A model generated the notes under the pieces. It was not told the DNA's origin, made no database searches, and worked only from the letters and a program-made list of their open reading frames with translations. Shown piece by piece: positions 47,361 through 60,340 of a stretch of 64,000 nucleotides of DNA (position 1 is its first letter; each line of letters starts with the position of its first letter). The stretch comes from Owenia fusiformis (taxonomy: Eukaryota > Annelida > Polychaeta > Sabellida > Oweniidae): assembly GCA_903813345.2 (NCBI GenBank), contig CAIIXF020000004.1, positions 6,281,525 through 6,345,524 of the forward strand. Reading direction: 5' to 3'. The position numbers and the translations under genes are program-made.

Positions 47361-48947
47361 CTTCACGAAAAAATAAGCAGCACTTTAGGCAACCTAAATA
47401 CAACTCGTCAGTTGTATCCAGTTGGAATCCCAGCGTAATGTTTTTAATTATATGGTTGTGCTTTGATTTTACGCTGAAAACATTTATAACTACGTCAACT
47501 TTATATTAAAACATTCATTATCTTTTCAGTTGTATTAAAATGTAAAATATGATATATGTCAGCTTATTGCTTTCTGGAGAACAGTCAAGGTTTAAATTTG
47601 GTACAATGAATCGGACACTCATGTAAATCGACATGGTTATAACATTGAACTCAATGCAGTAAATTAGTTATTTCTATGAATCACAGCGGGATTGGTTTCA
47701 TTTTATATGATTGCCAACTCTGGCGGTTTTTTTGTAAATGCTTTTGACCGCTGTAAATGTGAAACTGATACAGTATTATTCAATTGTTTTATGTCTTGGT
47801 CACATTTGCTCCGATTTTCACTACGGCGCCCGGCCGATTGAGTATTGTGTTCAGAAATGTATTCAATTTTGAACAAAATACTCGCAGCAAATGTGATCCA
47901 GGCATTACACAGCGGTATTTCGAACATACTATTGTTGCTTAACCACGACCTAGCCAATTTTAAAATCATACTCTTTATTTAAATCCAAGTAAACGATCAA
48001 TGTCTAGGTATTTGGCGTTTGATGATACTATGGCCCTTGGCGAATTATGATTAGATGAACCGAGGTCAACATTAATGTTTCTTGTACAAGGTCATCCCAA
48101 GGTCTAAGATAAATATTTAGGTATTTTACGTTTCAAGACCTTTGGACAAATTCGATTCAACGATGTATTAAAGTTAAAATGTATACAGAGATAAAATAGG
48201 TTATCTCCTATCGTTTCCTTGTGTATACGTTTATGTCTCTGCGTAATAACGCAGATGCGAGCAGGTAGTTACCAATCTCACCACAAGGTGGCTCGTTCGG
48301 GTCAGATAGCATGGCGGGTATGGTAGAAAGTTCCCTTTAACTTAAAGTACATCTGTTTTCGTGGTTCAATTTTCATATCACCCTTAAAATGTATCTAATA
48401 GCAATGCAATTAAAATATGTCCAGTGAACGAAAATGCAATACAAGAATAGATATTTCACTTTTTGTGATTTTGTAACAATGGTGTTATTTTTTGTATATG
48501 TAACATGGTCATTTTCACATTTTATATTATTACTGTTCATATTAATCAATCCCTATTCATCTCAATATAACAGGTCCCTTAGTAGGTTGTTTGCAGTTTT
48601 ACTCTTTTAATACCATGTTCACTTTTCACCTTTTATTGAAACCAGTTATTCAACTATGCAAACTGTGTCAGTTTTATATATCTATTGTTCCCTTATATGG
48701 TCTTTCTCACTCACATGTAGCTGAGTTTGCATTGGGTGTTGGCTTGTCAGTAGTTGCTGTAAGAGTTCATGTTGTACATTACAGAGCATTGTATTTTAAA
48801 CATTGAAGTTTGAAATATACTATTTTATATATATTTTAATTTGAAGTTCGAGTTATTTTATTGCCACCCACGGGCCTTCAACACGCCCATTTACATATAA
48901 CGCGTTGAAACAACTTTAAAAAGTGAGCAATGTCAGTGTTGTGATAA
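47361..48947. other. No gene recognised; one MITE
   Basis: AT-rich DNA with a TGCCTTGGTCACAT-family MITE at 47791-47905 (ATGTCTTGGTCACATTTGCT ... GCAAATGTGATCCAGGCAT). The 71-codon frame at 48591 has no recognisable feature. Confidence 0.5.
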
Positions 48948-49728
48948 TAGAGAATTTTCGTTATAAGTTGTTTCAAAAACTTATACGTATACTTATAGTT
49001 TAAAGGGTCTTGTCGAACTAAAATCAATTCAAATTGATTTTCATAATCTGTACCAAGTGGGGCATAACTATTCCCGATATAGTCAAGCTTCATCATCAAC
49101 TAGGGACTGCGAATACAATGTCCTTTGCTAGTGTCTATTATGAACACGATAAACTAAATTCTAGTTGACGGGTCCTTGTAGTGTACGATAAACAAGACCC
49201 TTTAAAGTGAATCACTACACGAACGAGTCGATCATTTCAAAGTTCTCATGAAATTATAAGGTCAATTTTTAAGTTTTTACGTATAAAAGGGCCTTTATAC
49301 GCAGATTATAAACTTACAGAGTTGGATCTCCGCATAGTATATGTGTGGACCTACTGACCAGAATGGCTTATTAAAATTAATCGGCTGAATAGGCATAGTA
49401 TCCAATCAAATAGCTCGACTCATTCATTAGCTGAACTAATTCTCCCTTCGTTATTTCTACAAGGTGATTCAAAACGATCATCTACAAAAAATATATTTGA
49501 GAGTAGATAAATCTGTAAAACCCGTGTGCTATATCAGCCTATTTGATTCTAGAAAACACATATGACACAACTAAACATGCTTTACATCAAGGGGGTACGG
49601 ATGGTATGCCATTGGCCCTTTTTATTACCGTCCGACGAATTAGGAAATTATGAAACACCTTGTTTATTGGGTTTATAAGTATAAGTATACGTATAAGTTT
49701 TTAAAAAACTTATAACGAAAATTCTCTA
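48948..49728. mobile_element. 781-bp TIR element, possible ATAA TSD
   Basis: TAGAGAATTTTCGTTATAAG at the left and CTTATAACGAAAATTCTCTA at the right. ATAA occurs immediately outside both ends. The arms extend through ACTTATACGTATACTTATA. No coding. Confidence 0.7.
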
Positions 49729-49744
49729 ATAACGCCCCTCATAC

Positions 49745-50045
49745 CTATTTATTACAGGTCGTGTAGACCATTGTTGCCTGATTTATAGCAAAAACATTGA
49801 CTTTTGCATGTTGATGATGATGATGATGATGATGATGCGCCTTTTATAATAGATCTCATATCTTAGAAGCGTATCAGTTCAAAAAATACTAGAAGACGTT
49901 ACATATTTTGCCATGCACTGCGCCTATTCATTTGGCAATTCAGTTGTAAATTTTATCTTGAAAAAAATAAATCTTCCAAATTTGTTAAGTTTTCTTGCAG
50001 AAATCGCCTACCCCCCCCCCCCTCCATCCATTTTGTATGATCACA
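49745..50045. mobile_element. Half of the long-arm foldback MITE, with (GAT)n
   Basis: It matches 27350-27664 (shared TAGATCTCATATCTTAGAAG and GCAGAAATCGCCTA). A GAT microsatellite of about nine units lies at 49811-49838 and a C-run near 50010. Confidence 0.65.
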
Positions 50046-50574
50046 AGGCGTGATTTAAGCTGCTGATATTCTTCTTTAAACGAGTCGGATTTTCAAAATC
50101 TATAAGTTGGACTCCCTTTATAGAAGCTTTGAACTGAATTTGCACTGCTTAATGCTGATATTTTATTGTTTATCCATACATTTTAAGAAAAAATGTATAA
50201 AAAAAGATGTTAAAGCCAAATGTTGCCCTAAAAATTCAGAAAATGTGAAAAATTTCGAATTTTCTATGTACAGGCCTTGTTGCCCCTTTAAGAAGCTTAA
50301 TATGTAAATTATCTAATCAAACACTTCGTCCACCATTTTGAAACACTAATCAATCCAATCTGTGCTAGCGATTCATAGGGCGAGCCAGTGGGATATTTCC
50401 AGGGTTCATACACACCTGGAAATGTCAGGGAAATTGACTTGATTTTCCAAGTGCTGGAAATGTCAGGTAATTTTAAAATTAGGTCAAAAGGGCCAAAGAT
50501 GACCGGGAATTTTGAAACGGTAGACATGTCAGGGAAATGTCAGGGAAATTTGTATCAGTGTTGAAAAAATAATG

Positions 50575-51917
50575 TTCCAGAGATTAATGTTTCCAAACTG
50601 TTTTGAAACAAACTAACGTCTTGTTTTCAACCTACACCTTGCTCCTTTCTGTCGTATTTAATAAAACAAAAATAGTATATCACGGAGGGATACGAACCAC
50701 TCACCTGGGACTTGGTTATTCACTAGCGCCATAGGCGTTCTACTATTCTGGATACACCTGACGAGTCGTATTTAAGTGGAGACAAAAGTGAGGATCATTT
50801 TGAATTGACGCTCGGTATAAATATATAATACTTTTGTTCTTTCATATCGGTAGCTCGTTGGCCTAATGGTTAGCGTGCCTGGCTTCCATAGTCTAGGTTA
50901 GTTGATCGAGACCCGTTCATGTCGAACTTTTTGATTTGCTTGTTGTCAAGATATAATAAGTAGGGCAAAATCCAGAAAAAGTAGATAAAAAATACTCCAA
51001 TGGAGTATAAAATTGTCACCAGGATTCCGGAATGAGACGAATGTTAACTCGTGAAATCTCGGTAGATAAGGTAGGTCAGAAAATCCGGATTAATCCGAAC
51101 AAGGTTCGGGAATTTCCGTCATAAGAAGTAGGTCAAAAATACTCCAATGGAGTATAAAATTGTCACCAGGATTCCGAAATACGACGAATCGAATGGGCAA
51201 ACTTCGGTACAATAATGAAGTGCATAAAAATCGTGAAACAGGTGTCAGGGGCTTCCCTCATCTTTCCATAAATGGTTCTAAAAGCCTTATATGGATCTAT
51301 CACGTGACATTCAAAATGACGTTCCTATATGGTTCTATGGGCCTTATATGGATCTTTCGAACACGTGACCAAATCAAAATCAAAATCAAAAGTTTACCTT
51401 GACCATTGGATGGGATTTCATAGAAAATACCAAAGAAAACATATTCTCGTGATCCTTAAATCACTTAAATTCGATCATTTTATCTTCACCCCTTGATGGA
51501 ATTTTATGAAAGAAGTTATGAAAACACATCATCATGTAAGGGTTTTCACCTAAATTAGCTCGTTTTATCTTGACCCTTCAATTGAATTTCATTGAAAAAT
51601 GTTTCATGAAAAATATCATGTTATGATTTGTATTTAAATTAGACCGTTTCATTTAAATACTTGCTGGATAATATTTCATAAAAAATGCACTTTAAAAATA
51701 TTTCAGGATTTGCCTTAATTTATCAATGTAATGTAAGTATTAGATTGACTCTCAAATAGGGTTCTATTTTAACTTTTTATTGAAATTAATACTAGGCAGG
51801 ACTCACTCTCTAAATAGCTAATAAAAATTCAACCCTTGGATGTGATTTCGTTGAAAAAAAAATATGACAAGTCCAGAATCAAATGATTTGTCCAGAACCT
51901 CTTAAGATCCTGTTTGT
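50575..51917 (-). repeat. 1.33-kb inverted repeat, right arm
   Basis: Reverse complement of 45326-46655, with tRNA-like segments at 50849-50922 (+) and 50683-50743 (-). The arms are separated by about 3.9 kb. Confidence 0.9.
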
Positions 51918-52418
51918 AAGGATATTTCCAAACTACCGAAAATACGACCCCCCCCCCCTCTTTCACACAACCTGGGTAATCGTTAACATTTTATCCAGGG
52001 GCCATTAAAAGAAACTTCCTTAAGCTATGAATTATATGATCAGACCATTTGTTTCTTACTTTGACTTCATTATACCCATGGTCACGACAATAAAAGGAAT
52101 TTTCATCCTTAGTCCAAGTTTCCGTTGATAAACCCCGAGATGGATCAATGCCAGATGAATCATTTTACTCTTTACTCTATTGCCTTGGCAAAAAAATGAC
52201 AATGATAGAAGTTCTAGAACAACCAAACATAGACATGCGTTAATATGTTGATAACTAAAGGGAATTGGTGATTTAGCTTTTAGGGGAAACGCCCCTGCCT
52301 CTGTGCAAAATGACATGTTTGCTGTAAAAATAATAACACAATATAATGGAAAGGACAAAAGTAAAAAACAGGGTTCTCTAGTAAATTAAACTTTATTTCT
52401 TTGTTTTTGACAACATCA

Positions 52419-52568
52419 CTAAAAGTCAGCGGGAAGCTCACATGCGCACACATCTGGATCACTGTTAAACTCTAGCTGGTTGCCTTGCATATCAAGTGGG
52501 CAGCACTGGAGACGTTCCGATGCGGCAGGACCTTCAACAATCAGGTACTGGATTGGATCATCTGAGCC
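52419..52568 (-). CDS. Secreted chitin-binding-like protein, exon 7
   Basis: Last exon of a seven-exon gene (60341-60410, 59535-59633, 54696-54845, 54260-54433, 53796-53902, 52951-53121, 52419-52568; 306 residues). Acceptor GTGTTCCAG, phase 0; stop TAG at 52419-52421. It encodes ERLQCCPLD and DVCACELPADF, parallel to CCLGQ ... DSCACEEVPG in exon 4. AATAAA follows the stop at about 52391-52396 on the minus strand, a fitting polyadenylation signal. Confidence 0.8.
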   Translation of the reverse strand, partial: GSDDPIQYLIVEGPAASERLQCCPLDMQGNQLEFNSDPDVCACELPADF

Positions 52569-52950
52569 CTGGAACACACGATATCATGTTAAGAATTCCA
52601 TCGCCAGTAATGCATTGTTTGAGATCGTAGGATACGTGTCCCGCGAATACAAAACCATCCCAGCGCAATGATGGGACTACTCTTCAAGTGAGGGATTTTT
52701 TTATTTAAACAGTTATATATCATACGAAGATATCATATTCATTAAAACTTGCAGATTGAGTCAACACTAACATTTATTTGAGATCATGCATATTATTTGA
52801 AATATTATACATGTAGGACCAAAGAGTTGACAGTTCTCAACCACTGGTATCCTTGTTTTAATCTCCCTATGATTCACGTCCATACATCAATTTTGTTAAA
52901 ATGTGTGAAATCAAACACATGCGCAATGTCGTAATATTTCATATCCATAC

Positions 52951-53121
52951 CTCGAAGTAGTTTCCACTCTGGCAGCAATCCCCTATGCTTGGTGGGTCAT
53001 CGCATGGTGGATCAGTCATCTCAGGGCCACACATTGCGTTCATGCAGTCCATCACATTCTGTTTGATATCACAGGTCTTGTTGACAGAATTCCATACACT
53101 CGGTGGCATACAGGCAATCAC
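52951..53121 (-). CDS. Secreted chitin-binding-like protein, exon 6
   Basis: 57 codons, phase 0 at both ends; acceptor TGACTTTAG, donor TTCGAG/GTATGG. ACMPPSVWNSVNKTCD then a Cys-rich tail (DCMNAMCGPEM, GDCCQSGNYFE). With exon 5 it completes the second CBM14-type pattern, where the CxxxxxWNxxxxxCD half follows the CCSYxxC half. Confidence 0.82.
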
Positions 53122-53312
53122 CTAAAGTCAAATAAACACTCACAACTTATCGCCTGTCTAGTTTTTAATTTCTCAATGTATACAAGGCATATTTTTTCAT
53201 AGATATTTCCGGTAGTTCAGAGTGTGGATGTACGTAAAGGTTAGTCAGTGCAATTGTCAATTTCCTTTTTGCAGTTTTCAACCATAGTATATAGACCCTC
53301 CTTGTATTTAAA

Positions 53313-53482
53313 GCCTCAGTCACATACGTGTACGGCGGCGGTACTGCCAGCTAGCTTCACAAAATCGATGTAGAAAATCTACATCGTACTTTTAATCCCT
53401 ATATTTTATGCTTTATATTTCTCTCGATTTTGAGAAGCTACATGAAAGGCCGCCGTATGGTTGTATTACATGTGAATGAGGC
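53313..53482. mobile_element. 170-bp MITE
   Basis: GCCTCAGTCACATACGTGTA and its inverse TGTATTACATGTGAATGAGGC, with CGGCGGCGG and GCCGCCG inside. It lies in intron 5 of the secreted protein gene. Confidence 0.65.
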
Positions 53483-53616
53483 ATCATGTAGCGATTTTTA
53501 AGCTGCTCCAGGTAGTTCCTGGCTATTCCATCCTCCTTTCATACTCACTTGTCTCTTTGATGGTATCTACTTTTGGTTAGTAGATATATGGCCAATCGAT
53601 GCCGATACTAAAGATG

Positions 53617-53720
53617 AATAAACGCACGGAGCACACCGCGTCTCGAACTCGCAACCTCGTGGTTACGGCGCCCAATCGCCTAGCCTGAACGTGCTGGCGC
53701 CTAAGCCCTCTCGGCAGAAA
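53617..53720 (-). ncRNA. tRNA-Leu/Ser-like SINE head
   Basis: On the minus strand TGCCGAGAGGGCTTAGGCGC resembles the D-arm/A-box of a class II tRNA (GCCGAGYGGTTAAGGCG). About 50 bp later GGTTGCGAGTTCGAGACGC is a B-box. The gap allows a long variable arm. Mutations in the stems suggest a SINE or tRNA pseudogene. Confidence 0.55.
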
Positions 53721-53795
53721 CAGATAACTACATATCAATTGACGTAATCCTGCCTGTATGAGGTTGAATGACTTGAGCAGAGCACGTATACGTAC

Positions 53796-53902
53796 CTCAA
53801 ATGCTGTTCTGTTAGGATAGCACTGGAGGTAAGAACAGCAGGGATCTTCGGGGTTGTCAAAGAAATAACCGCCAAGGTTGTCACATGGTGGCAGAAGTTC
53901 AC
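53796..53902 (-). CDS. Secreted chitin-binding-like protein, exon 5
   Basis: Acceptor TGACATTTCAG, donor TTTGAG/GTACGT. PPCDNLGGYFFDNPEDPCCS then YLQCYPNRTAFE is the first half of a peritrophin-A/CBM14-like module. In that family six cysteines form three disulfides and aromatic residues bind chitin. Confidence 0.82.
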
Positions 53903-54259
53903 CTGAAATGTCAACGTCGACATTAGAACGTACACATATACACTCGTATACGTGTCATATAATTACAACCGATTGTTAATAACTCCGTCTAACATTGCCA
54001 TATTGATTTTACATATTGGGTATGCATTCGTTTTAAACATTTTGAGTCGGCATACGTCGTATATTTTGCGCCGTTTGATAACTCTGTTAACTCCTGAAAA
54101 AGAATTTCCAAAACGGCAATTTTTGGTTGTAAACGTTTGTAGGAGAAAAATCAAGGGATCATTCGCAGTTCATCTACATCATCTGTACTTTACCAAAATG
54201 TATAACTATGGTAACATTATGATGTGATATGCTTAAGTTCTGTACTGAGGGGTATTTAC

Positions 54260-54433
54260 CGGGAACTTCTTCGCAAGCACAGCTATCAAGGCTGAATATC
54301 ATGCCATTTGGACACACTCCCTCTCCCCTATCATTTCCTCGTATATAATGGAACTCATCGGACCCAATAGTGAACACTGGTTCGAAGCCGGGAAAATCTC
54401 GTCCAGGTCGTTGACCAAGGCAACAAGTCGTCC
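54260..54433 (-). CDS. Secreted chitin-binding-like protein, exon 4
   Basis: 58 residues; acceptor TTTTTGCAG, donor CCCG/GTAAAT. TTCCLGQ ... VCPNGMIFSLDSCACEEVPG is a spacer module between the two chitin-binding modules, and it recurs as the C-terminal module in exon 7. I do not recognise this module as a named domain. Confidence 0.8.
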
Positions 54434-54695
54434 CTGCAAAAATCAATAGAGTTGAAAGACATCATTTCAGAAATCGCAAAATATGTTTTCCTATTTTTGA
54501 CTCGTGTTAATATATCAATCGACATAAACATATTTTAAATGTGAGAAATTGTAAAGCGGTAATAAAATAATAAAAATAACATTACCTATATGTTTTTCTA
54601 GCCTCATTACAAGAAAATAACATGTAAAGTTTTATTTCCAATTCAAAATTTTACTTCAAAAAATATGTTTACCTATTTATTGTGATGATCATTAC

Positions 54696-54845
54696 CTGTT
54701 GGTTGTGGAGCAGAGCATAGCGCAGTTGTTCTACTAGGGACGTCACAGTCATTGACAGGATCACAATTGTCCAAATATTTCTTATCGTCACATACTTTTA
54801 GAGCATCATTCCAACCGGTTCCTCCCATGCATTTACCAACATATC
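54696..54845 (-). CDS. Secreted chitin-binding-like protein, exon 3
   Basis: Acceptor AATTAAAG is weak but gives the right phase (G plus GA = Gly). Donor CCAACAG/GTAATG. GKCMGGTGWNDALKVCDDKK matches ACMPPSVWNSVNKTCD of exon 6, so this is the second half of the first module. Confidence 0.78.
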
Positions 54846-55756
54846 CTTTAATTATACTTAATGTGTGTGATCATTATAAAATTTAAACATAATGTATGTG
54901 TACATGTAAAGGTAATACAGTGGAAGGTTTTTGATACATCGTTTAGACAGTGAGCATAACTACCCAATGTAAATCGTTCCGGTGTGAACGAAATTATGGT
55001 CCCAATGGGGTTTGTGGTCACCTTTCTTAACAGCTCTTTCTGGCCCTGATTGTGTATAAGATAAGAGAAAGAGGTCACCATATAAATCAACGAAGAGTAG
55101 GACCATTATTTGATAGGACCTTCTACCCTTTTACACCGGACTTGTTTTTCACAACCATCTGGACTCATTTTTTAACAAGTTATTATGATATTTAAATGTT
55201 ATAATTTAATTGACCTGCCTACCCTTAATACAGGTAACCATGGCAACCTTATCTCATTAATAATTTAAGATATAGCTATAATATTTTAGCATTGTGTGTG
55301 TAATTACATAATCTACATTTCCTGAAAAAATAAGAGCATTTTTATCAGAATATATGGATCGCCCCTTGTATTGTGGAACAATATTCACGACATTAAAGAT
55401 CGTATATTAAATATTTTAAGTATGTGCACCTTCAATTTGCCATAAATGACCGAAATGTACAAAGTGGAGTTAATGACGGCGAATGGTCATTATTCTGACA
55501 CGGGCTTGTCTTGTAATTACTAGGTGAACGCTTGCGAACTGTACACTCAACGCTTTCGACATGATTAAAATAACGATTTGGAATTGTTATGGTATTTATA
55601 CGTTTTGTTGCTTGATGAATTGTCTATGCTTCTGAAAAAATGCATTTAGTATATTTATGTTTTAGAAAAGTTTTTGGATTTACTTTTCACACATTTTGTA
55701 TTTTCAGTTTCCCGAAACAAGTGCCACGAATGTACTTTAAACAAGGCATTAACATG

Positions 55757-57309
55757 ACAAAATGTCACCACCTAGTTGCTCACAATATTATGAGTTCAAA
55801 CTTAAGTCAGATTTGAATTTCTGATAACTTGTAAAGTCAAATTTGAACTTCTGAAAAGATGAAGATGATTTTGAAAAAAAAATTTGGTCAATTTGAAGCA
55901 AGTTGAAAAAAGACCTTTTTGACCTTTTTTGACCTTGAGAAGGTCATTAAAGGTCAAATGTCAAATCTAAAGTCAGATTTGAATTTCTGAGAACATGTAG
56001 ATGATTTTGAAAAAAAAAATTAGTCAATTTGAAGCAAGTTGAAAAAAGACCTTTTTGACCTTTTTTTTGACCTTGAGAAGGTCATTGAAGGTCAAATGTC
56101 AAATCTAAAGTCATATTTGAATTTCTGAGAACATGTAGATGATTTTGAAAAAAAATTTAGTCAATTTGAAGCAAGATGAAAAAATACCTTTTTGACCTTT
56201 TTTGACATTGAGAAGGTCATTGAAGGTCAAATGTCAAATCTAAAGTCAGATTTGAATTTCTGAGAACATGTAGATGATTTTGAAAAAAAAATTTAGTCAA
56301 TTTGAAGCAAGTTGAAAAAAGACCTTTTTGACCTTTTTTGACTTTGAGAAGGTCATTGAAGGTCAAATGTCAAATCTTAAGTCAAATCTAAAGTCAGATT
56401 TGAATTTCTGAGAACACGTAGATGATTTTGAAAAATTTTTTAGTCAATTTGAAGCAAGTTGAAAACAGACCTTTTTGACCTTTTTTGACCTTGAGAAGGT
56501 CATTGAAGGTCAAATGTCAAATCTTAAGTCAAATCTTAAGTCAGATTTGAATTTCTGGGAACACGTAGATGATTTTGAAAAAAGAATTTAGTCAATTTGT
56601 CTGCAAGTTGAAAACAGACCTTTTTGACCTTTTTTGACCTTGAGAAGGTCATTGAAGGTCAAATGTCAAATCTAAAGTCAGATTTGAATTTCTGAGAACA
56701 CGTAGATGATTTTGAAAAAAAAATTTAGTCAATTTGAAGCAAGTTGAAAACAGACCTTTTTGACCTTTTTTGACCTTGAGAAGGTCATTGAAGGTCAAAT
56801 GTCAAATCTTAAGTCAGATTTGAATTTCTGAGAACACGTAGATGATTTTGAAAAAAAAATTTAGTCAATTTGAAGCAAGTTGAAAACAGACCTTTTTGAC
56901 CTTTTTTGACCTTGAGAAGGTCATTGAAGGTCAAATGTCAAATCTTAAGTCAGATTTGAAGGTCAAATGTCAAATCTAAAGTCAGATTTGAATTTCTGAG
57001 AACATGTAGATGATTTTGAAAAAAAATTTAGTCAATGTGAAGCAAGTTGAGAAAAGACCTTTTTGACCTTGAGAAGGTCATTGAAGGTCAAATGTCAAAT
57101 CTAAAGTCAGATTTGAACTTCTGAGAACATGTAGATGATTTAGAAAAAAATTGAAGTCAGTCTAAACAGTATTTGTTAAGTTATAGGAAGTTGTAAGAAA
57201 TTGTTACAGACGCCAACCGCCGGACGCCAACCACCAACCACCAACCGCCGGACGCCGTCGCAAAAAAACGGAGACCATAACAATATGTCACCACTTTTGG
57301 TGGTGACAT
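55757..57309. repeat. Array of ~137-bp repeats between GTCACCAC/GTGGTGAC ends
   Basis: About nine units contain GTAGATGATTTTGAAAAAAA, GAAGCAAGTTGAAAA, GACCTTTTTTGACCTTGAGA and AGGTCATTGAAGGTCAAATG. The unit length varies from about 120 to 170 bp because an AAATCTTAAGTC subunit is repeated. The array is followed by a GACGCCAACC short repeat (57208-57260) and a perfect palindrome TATGTCACCAC/GTGGTGACATA at 57283-57309; ATGTCACCAC also precedes the array at 55762. The layout recalls Helentron-type or pearl-like elements, but this is not proven. Confidence 0.8.
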
Positions 57310-59534
57310 AAAAATGCAGACAAAAATATGTTCTTTGAACTTTTCGAGAGAGACCATCCTTCAGATTTATGTAGGCTCGACGTTCCTTTTCTTGAACATC
57401 CGATGCTGTAATTAAACTCGCTATAGCTAATAACGCTAGTACAGTTCATGGCTATGGGTCAAGAAAAAGATGATAGAATCCATGTTTGCGCGGGCATATG
57501 TAGATCGTATTTCGGTTATCAATGATGTTTGTATATTCTTTTCAAAATATTTTTTCGGCTCAAATTATTATTGTAAGTTTACAGTAAATCCGGTCTTAGT
57601 GGACACCTCTCCCGTAAAGAGGCAAAATCTATAGATTTTAGGCCATTAAATAGCGGTGAAGCTGGGCTTTTTGTATGTATTTAGTGCATTGGAAGTTAAG
57701 GGGACAGTTTAAAGAAGAATCTGAGCCAAATATTTGCATGCTGTGTGGCAAATTATAAAATAATAACAAATAATAACGAATCAAATTGTCAACAATCCAA
57801 AGGCAAACCAGTAGATTTTAACAGTAAATGACGGTTCAAACTATTTCTATCTAACTATTTCTTCTCAACTTTTACTAAATTCATTTGCTTTAATATTAGC
57901 ATGGAAGTCAGTTTAAGTCCAATAAAGGCGTTTTAATTTCAATATTCCGAAATTAAAAAGCAAAGAGGCAAAACACAAGAAAAATTAAAAATCAATTTTT
58001 CTCTCTACAAGCCTTTTTGCCCCTTGAAAATATTAAGTAAAGTACATGGTCACGTCCAAATGGTTAAATCAAAAAAAGATTCTTTCGACAATTGCTACTT
58101 ATTTAAACTCTTTGTACAACAAACAAACTCGTTCACAATGTGGCTACTTTCATTCTGAATCGCTGTATTCATTGGATATAAGGCAGGTTAGTGACTTTCC
58201 ACTGTGGTCCCAGGATTCGTCTGACGGGGTAAGCAGCGTGGCGCCATCTTTGAAAGAACGTGAGAGTTATTCTACTCTTTTTCGAGAGAGGATTGAAAAT
58301 TAACCGACTTTATGCTCCGAATTTGTGAAAACAAATTACGGATTGCTCAAACTTTTTGGAATTATCGTAAAAAGGTGAGTTTCTTGTGCATTTTGCCGTG
58401 TATCTTGGCCAATTTGTGACAATATAATTGTATTATGGCTTTGTTGAATAAGCCCACTGTCGCTTTGTTATGCATTGGCACTAAACCTGCCACAACTTCA
58501 AGATAATGCGTCTATTTGAAAAAAATAAAATCTGAGAAATTCGGTTTTTATTTTTTTAACTTCTGCGAAAATTTCAGGACTTTTGCACGAAAACTGACAA
58601 TTTTAGATCTGATAGAAATGTATTGTGAACATTCTATGTATTCCCGGGAAACACTTATTATCGCCCACCAATCTCCCAATCAAACTACATTACTAGATTA
58701 CATTCATATAATTCTACATATAATTCTTGCATTTTATTGTTGTTTAGACATAAAAACGAAGATTAGTTCCCCATTTTCATAAATTCCCCATCATGGCAGT
58801 GGTTGTTATGACGATTACGCCGAACGAAAAGTGCATATATCCTCTAGCGCAGTGACATCCTTAAAACGCATCGGCTTTATTTCAATGTTACTTTTTTATG
58901 ACGTTTTGGACCACAGTGTTCAGGCAAAATAGGTGAACACACTGACAGAAACGCTCACTTCCCGAAATAACAAGACTATAGCAAACGGTTCGTACAAATA
59001 ATGCGTTTGCGGGTGCCTGAAGTTAGGATATTTAGTATGGTAGATATTTAAATCCAATTTATTTACATAAAATCAAGTGAAAGCAATGTCATAACCAAAT
59101 TTACAAGCCTACATGTACCTCTACACTTTTCCATTAATCGAGTCCATATGGTTGTGAAAAACAAGAACGGAACGATTTACGTTGGGTAGTATTGGTTAAC
59201 CGCGATGGAAATATATGTATAATGACTGACACTGTATCCAAAACTGACCATAACAAATGTATCCGATATCTTACCACAATTCAATCAAAAAGTCTTAATT
59301 GAAAACATTTACGTTTGATAAAGCCGTATGCCCCGGACTTCGGCGATAGCGGAATTAACGCAAAAATATACATTCCGCGGCATAAAGAATTATATGGAAA
59401 TTGATCCACTAAAACTATTCAAATTTAGGCCGCGGGAACAGTGTCTACTATATCTGCAATGTTGTCCGACCCTAATAAGCCACCTGGTGGTGAAACTTGT
59501 AACTATACCTACTATGGTATTTGGGTTGATTTAC
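57310..59534. other. Intron 2 of the secreted protein gene, remainder
   Basis: No exon recognised. Frames at 58046-58303 and 58516-58782 on the plus strand show no domain and no convincing splice structure. Confidence 0.4.
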
Positions 59535-59633
59535 CTGTTTTGTTGAGTCTTGTGTTATCACATACTACAAACGAACAGCAATCTTCTCCAAAATCAATAC
59601 CATTTAGATATCCAAGATTAGCAATACAGTCAT
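59535..59633 (-). CDS. Secreted chitin-binding-like protein, exon 2
   Basis: Acceptor TTCTTCTTTCAG, donor AAACAG/GTAAAT. DDCIANLGYLNGIDFGEDCC then SFVVCDN is the first half of chitin-binding module 1 and aligns with CDNLGGYFFDNPEDPCCSYL of exon 5. A 4.7-kb intron with a minisatellite follows. Confidence 0.8.
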
Positions 59634-60340
59634 CTGAAAGAAGAAATGTCAAGCCAAAATTATGAAAAATTCATCAATATTAATGTCGTTTATTAATGGT
59701 ATCACCTATAACTATTAGACTTATGATTCCAAAAGCAGTTTCGTTCAGTGCGTATTCTTCCAACCTCGCAGAAACATTCTCAAAATTAATTTCGTTCTTT
59801 GCATACCTTGACTGCCTCTCTGATGTTAAAATAGTTCTAAAATTCCCGGGGCACGATCGCAGAAATCTTGAGAAATGAGTCTGCTCTGTAATACCGAATC
59901 AACAACGTCAAATTTTTATTATGACCTGAATAATAACGTTTACAAATAATTTTATGATGAAACTTGGTGATAAATGTTGCATATGATGTGCTTTTAGGCA
60001 AAAGGGCTAAGAAATTCCCACGAAGCAACAAATTAACTGTCAAATGTCTCAAGGTCGATGATCACAGGATTTTACATTATTACGCGTTTTCAAGATGGCG
60101 GTTTCAAACTTTTCTAAAATCGCTCCAAATAATATCATGTTAATTTCTGGCGAGTTAACACCATAGCTTGTTACTTCACAAAAAGAAAAAAAAAAATGTG
60201 TACGAAATTTGCTTTTATCGATAAAGCAAAACATCGGCTACGAGATTGTCGAAGAAGGTGCGATTGCCCTGAATGAAACGAATTTAGAAGGTATTTCACG
60301 ATGAAATGAACACGTTTATTGAACACGTTCATTTTTATAC

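Noticed and set aside
58046-58303. 85-codon plus-strand frame
   Set aside because: Biased, low-information peptide with no homology that I can see, inside an intron of the opposite-strand gene.
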